Assembly (NCBI GenBank): GCA_029582155.1
Contig: CM055902.1
Location: forward strand, 20,387,748-20,451,747
Source of the DNA: Panopea generosa
Lineage: Eukaryota > Mollusca > Bivalvia > Adapedonta > Hiatellidae
Reading direction: 5' to 3'
Length of the DNA: 64,000 bases
Shown: positions 11,569 to 22,885 of the stretch, piece after piece
Numbering within the stretch: the stretch's first letter is position 1
Layout: each line of letters begins with the position of its first letter
Translations under genes and position numbers: made by a program
Notes under the pieces: generated by a model
The model's database searches: none
Seen by the model: the letters and a program-made list of their open reading frames with translations, nothing else
Told to the model about the DNA's origin: nothing

Positions 11569-11826
11569 GCCGTGCCCGATTAGCTCAGTCGGTTACGCGT
11601 CTGACTATCAATCCAGGGAACGTGAGTTCGAATCCCCCGCCCGGCCCGACAACTGTCTCCGTGATGATTGATATACGACATTGTGTCACATTATCATTCG
11701 TCTCTCACCACTGTTTCAAGTGGGAAAGTTATCAGTTACTTGCGGAGACAGGGTGTGCTCGAGTACTGGTTAATCCCAGGAAACAGTGGTTAGGTTAACT
11801 GATCGTCTGTTAAAAATGACGCTAAA

Positions 11827-11873
<47 letters not shown>
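11569..11873 (+). mobile_element. Full-length tRNA-Lys-like SINE with (CAAT)n tail
   Basis: The head reads as a tRNA: GCCCGATTAGCTCAGTCGG with the A box near 11581-11592 and the B box GTTCGAATCC at 11626-11635, closest in my reading to tRNA-Lys. A shared SINE body follows (11650-11820; strings such as GGTTAACTGATCGTCTGTTA), then a CAAT tetranucleotide tail. A perfect 13-bp target-site duplication TTATATTTGTATA flanks it at 11556-11568 and 11874-11886, which proves insertion by target-primed reverse transcription. SINEs are transcribed by RNA polymerase III and mobilised by a partner LINE. Other copies lie at 21066, 37480, 27490 and 60853 in minus orientation. Confidence 0.92.
11581..11635 (+). 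promoter_or_regulatory. Internal RNA polymerase III promoter (A and B boxes) of the SINE
   Basis: A-box-like TAGCTCAGTCGG begins at 11581 and B-box GTTCGAATCC occupies 11626-11635. The spacing is that of a tRNA gene. The cloverleaf is imperfect (the D arm reads TTACGCG), so this is a SINE promoter and not a tRNA gene. Confidence 0.7.
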
Positions 11874-11874
<1 letters not shown>

Positions 11875-11974
11875 TATATTTGTATAATATATGTATTATT
11901 TACATGAGATATATGTACATAGTTGACACTTTGGACAATAACACTTGGCCCTTTTTTTTCAATTAAATTTTTTA

Positions 11975-12377
11975 TATGGCATGGCTGAAGAAAAGAATCA
12001 CTGTCGATCTCTGCAGAGGGGTAGGAATTCTCCGAATGGTTTTTATGATCATTTTATAAATTTTTTGTCATGGTAAATGATCAACCCCTGTGTGGTTCCA
12101 GGGAGCCATGAGTGATGGCAAGAATAGGATCACTGTGGCTTATGCATGTCGTAAGAAGCGAAAAAATGAGTAATACGATAGAATTTGCTGAAACTCTGCA
12201 GTTCTGCAGGTATCAAGGTTCTAGGTTCATTCTGCATATTCATCTGTTGATGTACTAATCTGTATGTTAATTTGTTGTTTTGTACATGTAGAGTGAACCT
12301 GGAATCTTCCTTCCTGTTGGCGTCGAATAACTTATAATGTGTTGGTACACCGTAAAATCCTATTCATTCATTCATTC
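11975..12377 (+). mobile_element. Dispersed 400-bp repeat with ATTC tail, copy 1 (SINE-like)
   Basis: A nearly full-length inverted copy lies at 61985-62402. Shared blocks include CACTGTCGATCTCTGCAGAG, GTGTGGTTCCAGGGAGCCAT and ACTTATAATGTGTTGGTAC. The 3' end is a short (ATTC)n tail at 12362-12376, which together with size and lack of coding suggests a SINE or other LINE-mobilised repeat. No tRNA-like head is obvious. Confidence 0.72.
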
Positions 12378-12469
12378 TGAATATCTCAGACGCAAACACA
12401 AATCTGAGTATAGCCACCGTTCATCTGCAAGTATCTGGCATACTTTCACACATAAAGTGTTGGACAGAG

Positions 12470-12545
12470 TCGGCAACGAACCCACAACCTGTCCGGTGAG
12501 ATATATGTGAAACTGAGACGGCGCCTTGGATCACGTAGGCAAAGG
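12470..12545 (-). repeat. Degraded tRNA-like SINE head
   Basis: On the minus strand this reads ACGTGATCCAAGGCGCCGTC and then GTGGGTTCGTTGCC, i.e. A-box-like and B-box-like strings in the correct order and spacing. It resembles the sequence at 21478-21562 and is probably a relic of a tRNA-derived SINE family distinct from the tRNA-Lys-like one. Confidence 0.45.
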
Positions 12546-12831
12546 AACCCCAAAACACGGAGTTTAGTCAATTAACGCTATATTCGGACCACCTCTTCTA
12601 TTATCCTAATTGAATCTAACTACCGAAGGATGACGGAATAGGCCGAGTATGTACGATTCAAATTCATATAACATTTTCTGTACCATTGGTACATATGTAC
12701 ACATAGCTTGATATGATTTGTAAATGGCGTTAAGCATATTTAGTGGTATATTAGGCCATGGTAAATTTATTGCTAGATAATCATCCCTGCCGCTAATTTT
12801 CATGCCGACTCGACCCTTTTTAAATTCCATG

Positions 12832-12872
<41 letters not shown>

Positions 12873-13912
12873 TGTTAAAAACAAAAGATAATTAAAATAA
12901 AAATATAATAAGAAAAATTTAGACGAGAATGTAGCAATTAATTTATAATGGCCTTATATAATTTCTATGTTTCGTAACATAATGAATGCGATCTTCCTAA
13001 TGCAAAAACTAAAATCCCCCCAATATCCATTTAAATCATTCTCAATATTTTGTTTCATTCAAAATTGTAAAGGTTCAAAAATAGACGGCCTGCAAGTGGT
13101 TGGGATTATTAAGGGTGAAGTACTATTGACAAACGTTGCAATTGTCGTTCTTGAAATTATACAAAACGAACACCAAAAAAAATAAATAAAACGGATTTAA
13201 TTTTTTGTATATTTCAAAGCATGTTATGTGTCAGTTCTTTCTTCCCACACACGGCAAAGTATTTATAGACGGGTTTTCTTATTTAACATATTTTTTTTTT
13301 AGATTGAGCCCACATGGTGTCAGTCGGTAATGCATGTTTTTTATTACTGCATAGACTAGCGAGATGCTCTTTATTCATAGAACTGTTACACTGTAACTAC
13401 AAATAATAGTAAAATTATTAGAAACCATTCCACGTTTATTTTTAAAAGTTTCAAAAGACGAAATGAAATGTGATATTTTGCATAAAACATCCTTTCTTTA
13501 AAACAGAAGGAAAAGCAGTGTTTGTCATACCAGTATAATTATATGTACTACATGTATCATAGGCTATTGTAAAGTACAACAATGAATACAGTTATTTATA
13601 AACAATAATTTGTTATAGTTTGAATTGTATGATATTTAACAGGTATTGTAAAATGAACATATTAATAAAATTACTTAATTTATCTCTATCATTTACAATA
13701 TTTGTTATGTTTGAAATATTATCTTGGCCTACCTTGATGACTTGATGCCATTGACTGTTTATTTAAATTAATTATAAGCTATGTGTACTGATAGACTATT
13801 CGGTCTTGTGTATTATTGAATAAAACAGATTATGTTTTGGTGAACAATATGGTGTTATGCGCTATATATAGAGATGTATTTTTATTACGTCAACTTCCTA
13901 AGACATTGGCTA
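12546..13912. other. AT-rich spacer
   Basis: No gene is visible. It includes a (TA)n run at 12835-12868. Short open frames at 12606-12830 and 12967-13185 resemble no family. Confidence 0.5.
12835..12868. repeat. (TA)n microsatellite
   Basis: About 17 TA dinucleotides without interruption. Confidence 0.95.
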
Positions 13913-16476
13913 TCACTCTTACATGACTGCCGGACGATACTTGTGCCAGAGAAATAAGGAATGTGTATGTGGCTCATCATTGCATTGGGCATAGACAGCT
14001 ATCACTCTTACATGACTGCCTGGCGATATTTATGCCAGAGAAATAAGGAATGTGTATGTTGCTCATCATTGCATTGGGCATATACAGCTATCACTCTTAC
14101 ATGACTGCCTGGCGATATTTATGCCAGAGAAATAAGGAATGTGTATGTTGCTCATCATTGCATTGGGCATAGACAGCTATCACTCTTACATGACTGCCTG
14201 GCGATATTTATGCCAGAGAAATAAGGAATGTGTATGTGGCTCATCATTGCATTGGGCATAGACAGCTATCACTCTTACATGACTGCCGGACGATACTTGT
14301 GCCAGAGAAATAAGGAATGTGTATGTTGCTCATCATTGCATTGGGCATAGACAGCTATCACTCTTACATGACTGCCTGGCGATATTTATGCCAGAGAAAT
14401 AAGGAATGTGTATGTTGCTCATCATTGCATTGGGCATAGACAGCTATCACTCTTACATGACTGCCTGGCGATATTTATGCCAGAAAAAATAAGGAATGTG
14501 TATGTTGCTCATCATTGCATTGGGCATAGACAGCTATCACTCTTACATGACTGCCTGGCGATATTTATGCCAGAGAAATAAGGAATGTGTATGTGGCTCA
14601 TCATTGCATTGGGCATAGACAGCTATCACTCTTACATGACTGCCGGACGATACTTGTGCCAGAGAAATAAGGAATGTGTATGTTGCTCATCATTGCATTG
14701 GGCATAGACAGCTATCACTCTTACATGACTGCCTGGCGATATTTATGCCAGAGAAATAAGGAATGTGTATGTTGCTCATCATTGCATTGGGCATAGACAG
14801 CTATCACTCTTACATGACTGCCTGGCGATATTTATGCCAGAGAAATAAGGAATGTGTATGTGGCTCATCATTGCATTGGGCATAGACAGCTATCACTCTT
14901 ACATGACTGCCTGGCGATATTTATGCTAGAGAAATAAGGAATGTGTATGTTGCTCATCATTGCATTGGGCATAAACAGCTATCACTCTTACATGACTGCC
15001 TGGCGATATTTATGCCAGAGAAATAAGGAATGTGTATGTTGCTCATCATTGCATTGGGCATAAACAGCTATCACTCTTACATGACTGCCTGGCGATATTT
15101 ATGCCAGAGAAATAAGGAATGTGTATGTGGCTCATCATTGCATTGGGCATAGACAGCTATCACTCTTACATGACTGCCTGGCGATATTTATGCCAGAGAA
15201 ATAAGGAATGTGTATGTTGCTCATCATTGCATTGGGCATATACAGCTATCACTCTTACATGACTGCCTGGCGATATTTATGCCAGAGAAATAAGGAATGT
15301 GTATGTTGCTCATCATTGCATTGGGCATAAACAGCTATCACTCTTACATGACTGCCTGGCGATATTTATGCCAGAGAAATAAGGAATTTGTATGTTGCTC
15401 ATCATTGCATTGGGCATAAACAGCTATCACTCTTACATGACTGCCTGGCGATATTTATGCCAGAGAAATAAGGAATGTGTATGTTGCTCATCATTGCATT
15501 GGGCATAGACAGCTATCACTCTTACATGACTGCCTGGCGATATTTATGCCAGAGAAATAAGGAATGTGTATGTTGCTCATCATTGCATTGGGCATAAACA
15601 GCTATCACTCTTACATGACTGCCTGGCGATATTTATGCCAGAGAAATAAGGAATGTGTATGTTGCTCATCATTGCATTGGGCATAAACAGCTATCACTCT
15701 TACATGACTGCCGGACGATACTGGTGCCAGAGAAATAAGGAATGTGTATGTTGCTCATCATTGCATTGGGCATAGACAGCTCTCACTCTTACATGAATGC
15801 CGGACGATACTGGTGCCAGAGAAATAATAATTGTGTATGTTGCTCATCATTGCATTGGGCATAGACAGCTATCACTCTTACATGACTGCCAGACGATACT
15901 GGTGCAAGAGAAATAAGGAATGTGTATGTTGCTCATCATTGCATTGGGTATAGACAGCTCTTACTCTTACATGAATGCCGGACGATACTGGTGCCAGAGA
16001 AATAAGGAATGTGTATGTTGCTCATCATTGCATTGGGCATAGACAGCTCTCACTCTTACATGAATGCCGGACGATACTGGTGCCAGAGAAATAATAATTG
16101 TGTATGTTGCTCATCATTGCATTGGGCATAGACAGCTATCACTCTTACATGACTGTCGGACGATACTAGTGCCAGAGAAATAATAATTGTGTATGTTGCT
16201 CATCATTGCATTGGGCATAGACAGCTATCACTATTACATGACTGCCAAACGATACTGGTGCAAGAGAAATAAGGAATGTGTATGTTGCTCATCATTGCAT
16301 TGGGCATAGACATCTATCTCTCTTACATGACTGTCGGACGATACTTGTGCCAGAGAAATAAGGAATGTGCACGTGGCTCATCACTGCATTGGACCTAAAC
16401 AGCTATCACTCTTACATGACTGCTGGACGATACTAATACCAGAGAAATAAGGAATGTGTATGTTGCTCATAAATTG
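13913..16476. repeat. 89-bp satellite-like tandem array, about 29 copies
   Basis: The period is 89 bp, measured between successive TGCATTGGGC starts (13981, 14070, 14159). Units are highly alike and contain the short inverted repeat CTGGC...GCCAG, able to form a small stem. Variant sites (GGACGATACTTG against TGGCGATATTTA, GTGGCTC against GTTGCTC) recur about every four units (356 bp) in the left third, which indicates a higher-order repeat. The right third carries a distinct subtype with ACTGGTGCC. The array stops inside a unit, next to the inverted-repeat element at 16477. Confidence 0.96.
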
Positions 16477-16742
16477 GGCCTAAAAAAAAAAGATGTTTGT
16501 TTCCGGTTACCCGACCGACCCTTTATTTTAACTGCCGACTCAAAAGTTTTTATGTCAAAAAAATCAGCATCGTATTTCGCGCTCTTTTTGGTGATTTTCA
16601 CAACAAAGTAATTCTTACACACCGGCGCGCTGTGTCGTTTAGACGCTCGTAATCTCATTATAAAATAATCACTGCATACGCCTAGACGATATAGACTCAC
16701 AGAAACGGTGCAAGGTATAATTTTTGCGAAGACAGTATAGCC

Positions 16743-17219
16743 TATAGGTGTAACCCCACCATTGATTTTTGTTCTTTATTCTATAGTAAATAATAAAAGT
16801 TTGAAGGCTTGTCATTCACAGAGGGTCCCAAAGGAAAGAAGTGAAACCTACATTTTACTGTTTGTCAACCTCTGCACTATCAAAATATGATGAGAAAAGT
16901 AGGGGTCATGTGTCATATAAGAGATTTTTTTTCTGCTGAGTGTGTACACTGGTGACAAAGTGAAAGTAGACTTCGGAAATCATGAATTCATACTCCAATT
17001 TCCAAGCATCATTTTTTTTTTCTAAATTCACAATTCAAACATGACAATGCTATCAAAATGTTCAAAATACATCAATAATGCCATTCAAATAAAAAAATGA
17101 GCATTAAAAATAGGAAAATGCATTTTTAAAGAAGAAGAATTGAGGATTATTTACAACCGCCATTATGCGACTACCCCACGGAAGCACTTCCTTTTTGCAA
17201 TGGTGGCACTATGCCTATA
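16743..17219 (-). mobile_element. MITE family A, copy 2 (inverted relative to copy 1)
   Basis: This is the reverse complement of 925-1385, alike along the full length. Terminal inverted repeats start TATAGG on both sides and both reach CCACCATTG (16743-16764 and 17198-17219). It is nested within the GGCCTA-ended element. Confidence 0.78.
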
Positions 17220-17404
17220 TCAAACATCTTCCTTGGTTTATTATAGCCACTTCAGATTTCAGATTCATATCTGAAATTGAGTACTATTTAAAAGATATAT
17301 TACTTTCAGACCACTACCCCCAAAATGACATATATATTCATGTAATAGAAACTAACAAACTCATTCATTTTTATGTTCCATTTAATAAAGGAGTGTGGTA
17401 ACGA

Positions 17405-17405
<1 letters not shown>

Positions 17406-17435
<30 letters not shown>
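17406..17435. repeat. Poly(A) run
   Basis: About 30 consecutive A residues inside the GGCCTA-ended element. It may mark an old retroposed piece or be simple homopolymer expansion. Confidence 0.9.
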
Positions 17436-17440
<5 letters not shown>

Positions 17441-17502
17441 ACCTACCGACCCATATTTTTTTGGGCATGTAACAGGAAACAAACCTTCTTTTTTTTTAGG
17501 CC

Positions 17503-20029
17503 TTGTCAAACATTTTTTTATTCTAGTGAACCTTTTAATGCTAATGCACGGAAAATAAACCTGTTCAACTTTATTTATTAAGCACTCAATTTCTCAAAAA
17601 TAATCATATACAACAGCATCTCTCATTGTCATATATTCCGATTATTTATAACATCCATATATTACGAGTAGGCCTATCCAAGAATGGTCTTCGCTTTATT
17701 TGTGAGAATCAAGACTTCTGCGTGGTGTTCACCTACTGATTAATGTACAACACTACAATAATCTTCTGTTTTACTATAATAATTGTGGTGTATATGACAA
17801 ACCGATCTAACGCCGCGATGAGATAATTATTACCGTAATTAAAGATGACATTAATGAGCTCCTCGCGTCAAATCTCACCTATATTGCTCGTTGTGCTTCA
17901 GGCGGATCAATGTCACCTGGATAAAAGGTTACCACAATGAATTTTACAATTTTAACGATACTCACTTTAAATCTTTATTTTCGTCTCACCTATGAACAAA
18001 CAATACAATACAAAATAAAAAAATAGACATTATAGTAATACACATGGCCATTCAAAATAGAATTATAAGAGACGTTTCATCATCAATACAACCATAGCAT
18101 AACAAAAAATTACAAAATAAAACTACACAAGAGCTGCTACTCTTTAATCTACGATTGTGATAAAATGAAGTTCCAATTTTCATATAAAGAGGTGATAAGA
18201 TTTACTGTCAAAACCTTTTTTAATGTATTAAAGAAACGCAATGTCACTTATATAAATAATGGTTGCATATTATTTTATTTGTTAAAATTACTGTCAATAT
18301 TGTATTAGTGTGGAAACTTATTGCTAATCAGTTCACTACAAATCTAATTTGAAGTGATAATCAATCTTTTAAAACATTCCTAAAACGCGCATTAGTGCTT
18401 CTTTTTAACAAAACAAATATTGTATTAGGCAATAAAACATCACTTATGTGTTTATTGCTTATCAAATTTTAATTATTTGTCTTAAAAATTTTTTTAGACG
18501 GAAGTCAAGATTAGCAATGGGTTTTCAACTTTTATTAAAAAATGACAATAAAGTGTAATAATTATATATGATTAGAAGAAATATTTTATGAGTTATATAT
18601 TGTCTTTTATAATTCTTTTTAGAATGACAAATGACGAATGATTATGTAAATGTACTATGTTCTATGTTATTTGACTAATAATGAAACATGAATAAAAACA
18701 ATGATTGCCGTTCTCTTCTTTAGTTTTGAATGTGGTTTAACGGCATGTTAAACACGTGCATGCTATATACAATGTATGCCGTAGAAGACCTCACTTCAGT
18801 ATCCAATATCAATCCATTTCATCTTTTTTTTCATTTTCGTCTCTTATAATTCTTATATAGAATGACATTAGTGTTACTACGTGTTATATTTATCAACTGT
18901 ATTATTTCAGGGTACATATGAGGAGACGTTAATAAACCATTAAATTCATGATGAATGAAAACATATATTTCAGAAGAACCATTGTCCTTTTACAAGTAAC
19001 TTGCATTTTGTTTTCACATGAAGGCATGCGCATATATACATGGGATTAAACTGGTCGACCTCAGAGGTGAGAGGTTATTATCAAATATTGGTATGAAGTA
19101 CACGTATGTAGCTCTTAAGACTAAATGTTGGCCTATTGTGGCTTCATTTACTCTCGAGTCCACTTCCTATGTCTAACCAATACTGCGTGTCCTCTGTTCG
19201 AGCTGGGGAACGAACCCGCATGCTAGTGTGAGTGGTCAACACTATACCCACTGCACTAACGTACCACCTCATATCGGATTGTCAGACTGTCCCATAAAAG
19301 CTATTAGCAGCGCCCTTGCTCAGTAGGTTTAAATTCTCAAGCTGAAACAGTTATTGAGAAATTGCCTCACATTTAGGATTTGGTCGGTTTAATCTCCGAT
19401 CAGGTCTTGCCAAAATTTGAAAAGAATGGCTGCTGTTACTTGTTTTTGCATAGACTTAACATGAGAGGAGTGTTGTCTGTGATATAATTTATAAACGGTC
19501 CGTGGGAGACCGGATTCGATCAGATCTCGTTTTAGATATTGATTTACTCCGATATTTGAACAATATTTAAATGTTACTTTCTCAGCCAATAAGATCGCTC
19601 AGATTTATCAAAATAAAACATTCCATTTTACATAGAATGTCATGGCCGTCAGCAAATGACATTCTTCTTCGGCCGATGAAATCACTACAGGAATGATAAA
19701 GAAGATCAACACCTAAGCTGGTTAGAAGGTAAATGGACTTTTCTAGAAAAGTCCATATAACTTCTTACCTATACTTACTACATTTCTATTTATTTTTCAT
19801 GTTCTTTATCACCGTGCATCATCAACATCATCATCAGCATCGTAATCATCACTTATTGTCTTGTGCTCTTTTTTCTTTCACTTCTACGTTTTATCAAACT
19901 CAGCATTATCATAATTAACATCCAATTCCATTTCGCAATCATAATAACCATAACCTCGTTATCGTCTTCTGTTTTCATAGCTGTCGTCTTTTCATATTTT
20001 ATTCCAATAATTACCAAGACTTAATTTTT
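17503..20029. other. AT-rich spacer, no gene seen
   Basis: Strongly AT-rich sequence. A degraded tRNA-like string lies on the minus strand at about 19200-19270 (GTGCAGTGGGTATAGTGTTG followed by GCGGGTTCGTTCC), probably a SINE relic. A repeated TATAATTC...AGAATGACA motif occurs near 18610 and 18847. Short open frames resemble no family. Confidence 0.5.
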
Positions 20030-20300
20030 CAATCTTCTCTTATTATTTTCTTCTTCTTCTTTCTTCGTCTTCTTTTCATTTTCTTCTTTTCTTCTTCTTC
20101 ATCATCATCATCATCTTCTTCTTTTCTTCATCTATTTGTTCCTCTTCTGTATCTCCTTCTTCTTCTTCTTCTTCTTCTTCTTCTTCTTCTTCTTCTTCTT
20201 CTTCATATCTTTATTTCTTTTCTTTCTTCTACTACATCTCCTTATTCTTCATCATCTTCTTCTTTTTCCTTTCTTCTTCATCATCGTCTTCTTCTGCACT
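20030..20300. repeat. Pyrimidine tract with (TTC)n microsatellite
   Basis: The plus strand is almost purely T and C, with a core of about 16 TTC triplets at 20157-20204. Long polypyrimidine/polypurine tracts can form triplex DNA. The Phe-rich open frame at 20136-20453 is an artefact of it. Confidence 0.9.
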
Positions 20301-21065
20301 ATATTCATTTCTTCTTGTATGCTTTTTTTATTATTATTACAGGTATTTTTAAAACTATTTATTATTATTATACTTGTTTCTTCTGTGGCTTCTTCTTTTA
20401 CCACCACACGCTCTGTCTTCTGTATCTCTATGGTTAATGAACACGTCATATAGATAGTCATTACACGTCTCCAACGTCAAGGACGTCTATATAACTTTAT
20501 ATCACAATTTGATCGATCTTTAGAGTGTTGCAAAATCAATATCAAAAGCAAAACACATTAAAAGTTTTTGAATTCTTGTTTTTGAAATATAATATCTGTA
20601 AGTAGCTGACTGGATATATGATTATGTGCACATTGACGTGTCAAGGACAGCGTCATGCATTGAATATTGACTATTGACAATTCATTTTTTCAGACACGCC
20701 ATCGATAATACTTTAAACAGCAAATGGCGCCTTTACTAAATGCAATCACAAACGCGACAGGGGATGTTTGGGCGTCGCTATGTACATATCATTTTTTGTG
20801 CATTTAAACCTTCAAGTTGAAAAGTATGATAAAATTTGAAGGTACCGCCCCAAGGTAGACACAAAGGTAACATACCCGTATTAAATCTAACCTTGCAGGT
20901 AGCATGTAACAGGTTCATGGTCTAACGGCAATTTAAACCGAGTCCAAGATGGAGAAAACATGTATACCATCGTCGGAAAAAGATCTCGACATTGAATTAA
21001 GAAGAACCGTTCATTTTTGTTGGCAGATGAAGAGTGAAAAGCTCGTCTAGATTATAAGTCTTACG
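20301..21065. other. Spacer without recognisable features
   Basis: Mixed-composition sequence with no gene, RNA or repeat that I can support. Confidence 0.4.
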
Positions 21066-21335
21066 ATTGAATTGATTGAGTAATTAATTGATTGATTGAT
21101 TGATTGATTGATTGAGTGAGTGAATCTTTAGTGTCATTTTTATGCCATCGAGGGCAAACTGACTATCAGTTAACTTAACCGCTGCTTTCTGGGATCCTGA
21201 AAGGTTAACCAGTACTAGAGAACATCAAATCTCCGCAAGTAACTGATAACTGATAACTTTCCCACTTGAATCTGCGGTGAGAGACGAATGCTTATGAGAT
21301 ACTATGTCGTATATCATTCATGCCTATTGAAAGAA
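21066..21335 (-). mobile_element. 5'-truncated copy of the tRNA-Lys-like SINE
   Basis: On the minus strand this repeats the body of the 11569 SINE: ATGATATACGACAT, the CATTCGTCTCTCACCGCAG segment, the AACCAGTACT-type block and a (CAAT)n-type tail (21066-21120 as TGATT/GATT). The tRNA-like head is missing. Confidence 0.8.
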
Positions 21336-21477
21336 TATGTCTCCGTTTTTCAACACGAACACAGGATATATCTAGCGCGGAGGAAGACGAGGAATAAATC
21401 GGAATAGTCTGAATAGTACGAACAGATCTCCGAAAATAACTGACAAATTTTCTTACATAACGTTTTTAGACTAAACA

Positions 21478-21562
21478 TGGTTCGAACGCATGACCTCAGT
21501 GGCGAGAGGTCATAAATAATCGTGAGACGATGCCTTAGATCACTCGGCCATGAAGAGCCTCT
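21478..21562 (-). repeat. tRNA-like SINE head (class II type)
   Basis: On the minus strand it reads GGCCGAGTGATCTAAGGC (A box) and TGCGTTCGAA (B box), with a longer spacing than a class I tRNA, like tRNA-Leu or tRNA-Ser. Related heads are seen at 48583-48667 (plus) and 12470-12545 (minus), and partial ones near 19045 and 21712. Confidence 0.5.
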
Positions 21563-22205
21563 ACCTATGCTGACGAGTTGTCACAGTCGTATGCGTGGGT
21601 CGTTACATACGTCATCCTGATGCTGTTGTTTCCTCGTTTATTACTTGCAGTATTAAAGAAGCTCTAGTCTGTACGTTTTTTCGTGGCAGAATGCTTTAAG
21701 ACGCTGTTGTTTACCGATCACTTACCTCTCACCGCTAAGGTGGTGGGTTCGACCCAGGCTCGAAAAGTTGCCATTTCTTGTGGGAGGTCAGTGCAGTTAC
21801 TCTGATTCATGCTTTGAGGTATTCACCCGCCAATCAAACTGGATATACATGTACATGTACATGTTAATGGATATGGACACCGTGTATCTCTTACTTCGTT
21901 CTTAATCCTCGGTCACTACCAACTGGGCAGCGTTCATTTTGGAGTTTTATAGTAACTTGAAACAATAAACAGAAAACCATGAAGAGACAATACTCAATAT
22001 TTTGATCTGGTTGTAACATCACACCATGTCTACTAAGTATATATTAAGCTATGTATAGTTATGTCTTGGTATACCATAGCTCAAACTTTTAATCTCGTAG
22101 TCGCAACTTACTATCTCTTGGTCATGACAAAACAATTTGCGATCACTGGCGAATCTTAAATATATCAATTCGTTTCCACGAGTCTATTAAATAACAGGCA
22201 ATGAT
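21563..22205. other. Spacer with a tRNA-like fragment and an isolated inverted minisatellite unit
   Basis: Around 21712-21765 the plus strand contains GGTGGTGGGTTCGACCC, a B-box-like relic. A single inverted copy of the following 21-bp unit (TACTATCTCTTGGTCATGAC) lies at about 22109-22128. No gene is visible. Confidence 0.4.
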
Positions 22206-22885
22206 CAAGAGATAATGGTCGTCGTTGTCAAGAGATAACAAACCGTGGTCAAGAGATAGTATGTTAGTGAGCAAGAGATAGTATGTTAGTGAGCAAGAGG
22301 TAGTATGTTAGTTAGCAAGAGGTAGTTTGTTAGTGAACAAGAGGTAGTATGTTAGTTAGCAAGAGATAGTATGTTAGTGAGCAAAAGATAGTATGTTAGT
22401 GAGCAAGATGTAGTATGTTAGTGAGCAAGAGGTAGTATGTGGTAGTGTGTTAGTGAGCATGAGACAGTTTGTTAGTGAGCAAGAGATAGTATGTTAGTGA
22501 GCAAGAGAAAGTATGTTAGTGAGCAAGAGACAATATGTTAGTGAGCAAGAGATAGTATGTTAGTGAGCAAGAGACATTATGTGGTGGTTAAGGGATCGTA
22601 TGTCGTGCACAAGTCTATAGTAAGTCGTAACCAGCCAAGAGATAGGTGATAGTAAATCGAAATAAAGAGATACTATGTCGTGGTCTAGAGTTAGTAGGTC
22701 GTGGTCAAGAGATAGTATGTCGTGGTCAAGAGATAGTAGGTCGTGGTCAAGAGATAGTATGTCGGGGTCAAGAGATAGTAGGTCGTGGTCAAGAGATCAA
22801 GAGATAGTAGGCCGTGGTCAAGAGATAATAGGTCGTGGTCAAAAGATAGTAGGTCGTGGTCAAAAGATAGTACGTCGTTTATTAC
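22206..22885. repeat. 22-bp and 21-bp minisatellite pair
   Basis: 22230-22580 repeats a 22-bp unit with AGCAAGAGATAGTATGTTAG. 22670-22885 repeats a related 21-bp unit with GGTCAAGAGATAGTAGGTCG. The two share AAGAGATAGTA, so they are one family in two forms. The 21-bp part, a multiple of three, yields a short WSRDSRS-type open frame with no other sign of coding. Confidence 0.92.

Larger units (their letters stand above)
16477..17502. mobile_element. TIR element, 1026 bp, inserted at the edge of the 89-bp array and carrying a nested MITE
   Basis: The left end starts GGCCTAAAAAAAAAA and contains GTTTGTTTCCGGTTAC. The right end, read on the minus strand from 17502, starts GGCCTAAAAAAAAA and contains GTTTGTTTCCTGTTAC, so the termini are about 34-bp imperfect inverted repeats. 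A possible 3-bp target duplication TTG flanks it (16474-16476 and 17503-17505). It contains MITE family A (16743-17219) and a poly(A) run (17406-17435). No transposase is encoded. A minus-strand frame of 77 codons at 16467-16700 reads through the left end but resembles no protein I can name. Confidence 0.65.

Noticed and set aside
11574-11645. tRNA-Lys gene
   Set aside because: The cloverleaf is imperfect, the sequence continues into a SINE body with a CAAT tail and is flanked by target-site duplications.
17941-18140. 3' end of a LINE in minus orientation (TTTATTTTCG-type start, A/T-rich)
   Set aside because: Only general similarity to LINE 3' UTRs; no coding piece or tail could be identified.
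20136-20453. Phe-rich membrane protein
   Set aside because: Arises from the TTC-rich pyrimidine tract; the other strand is equally open.
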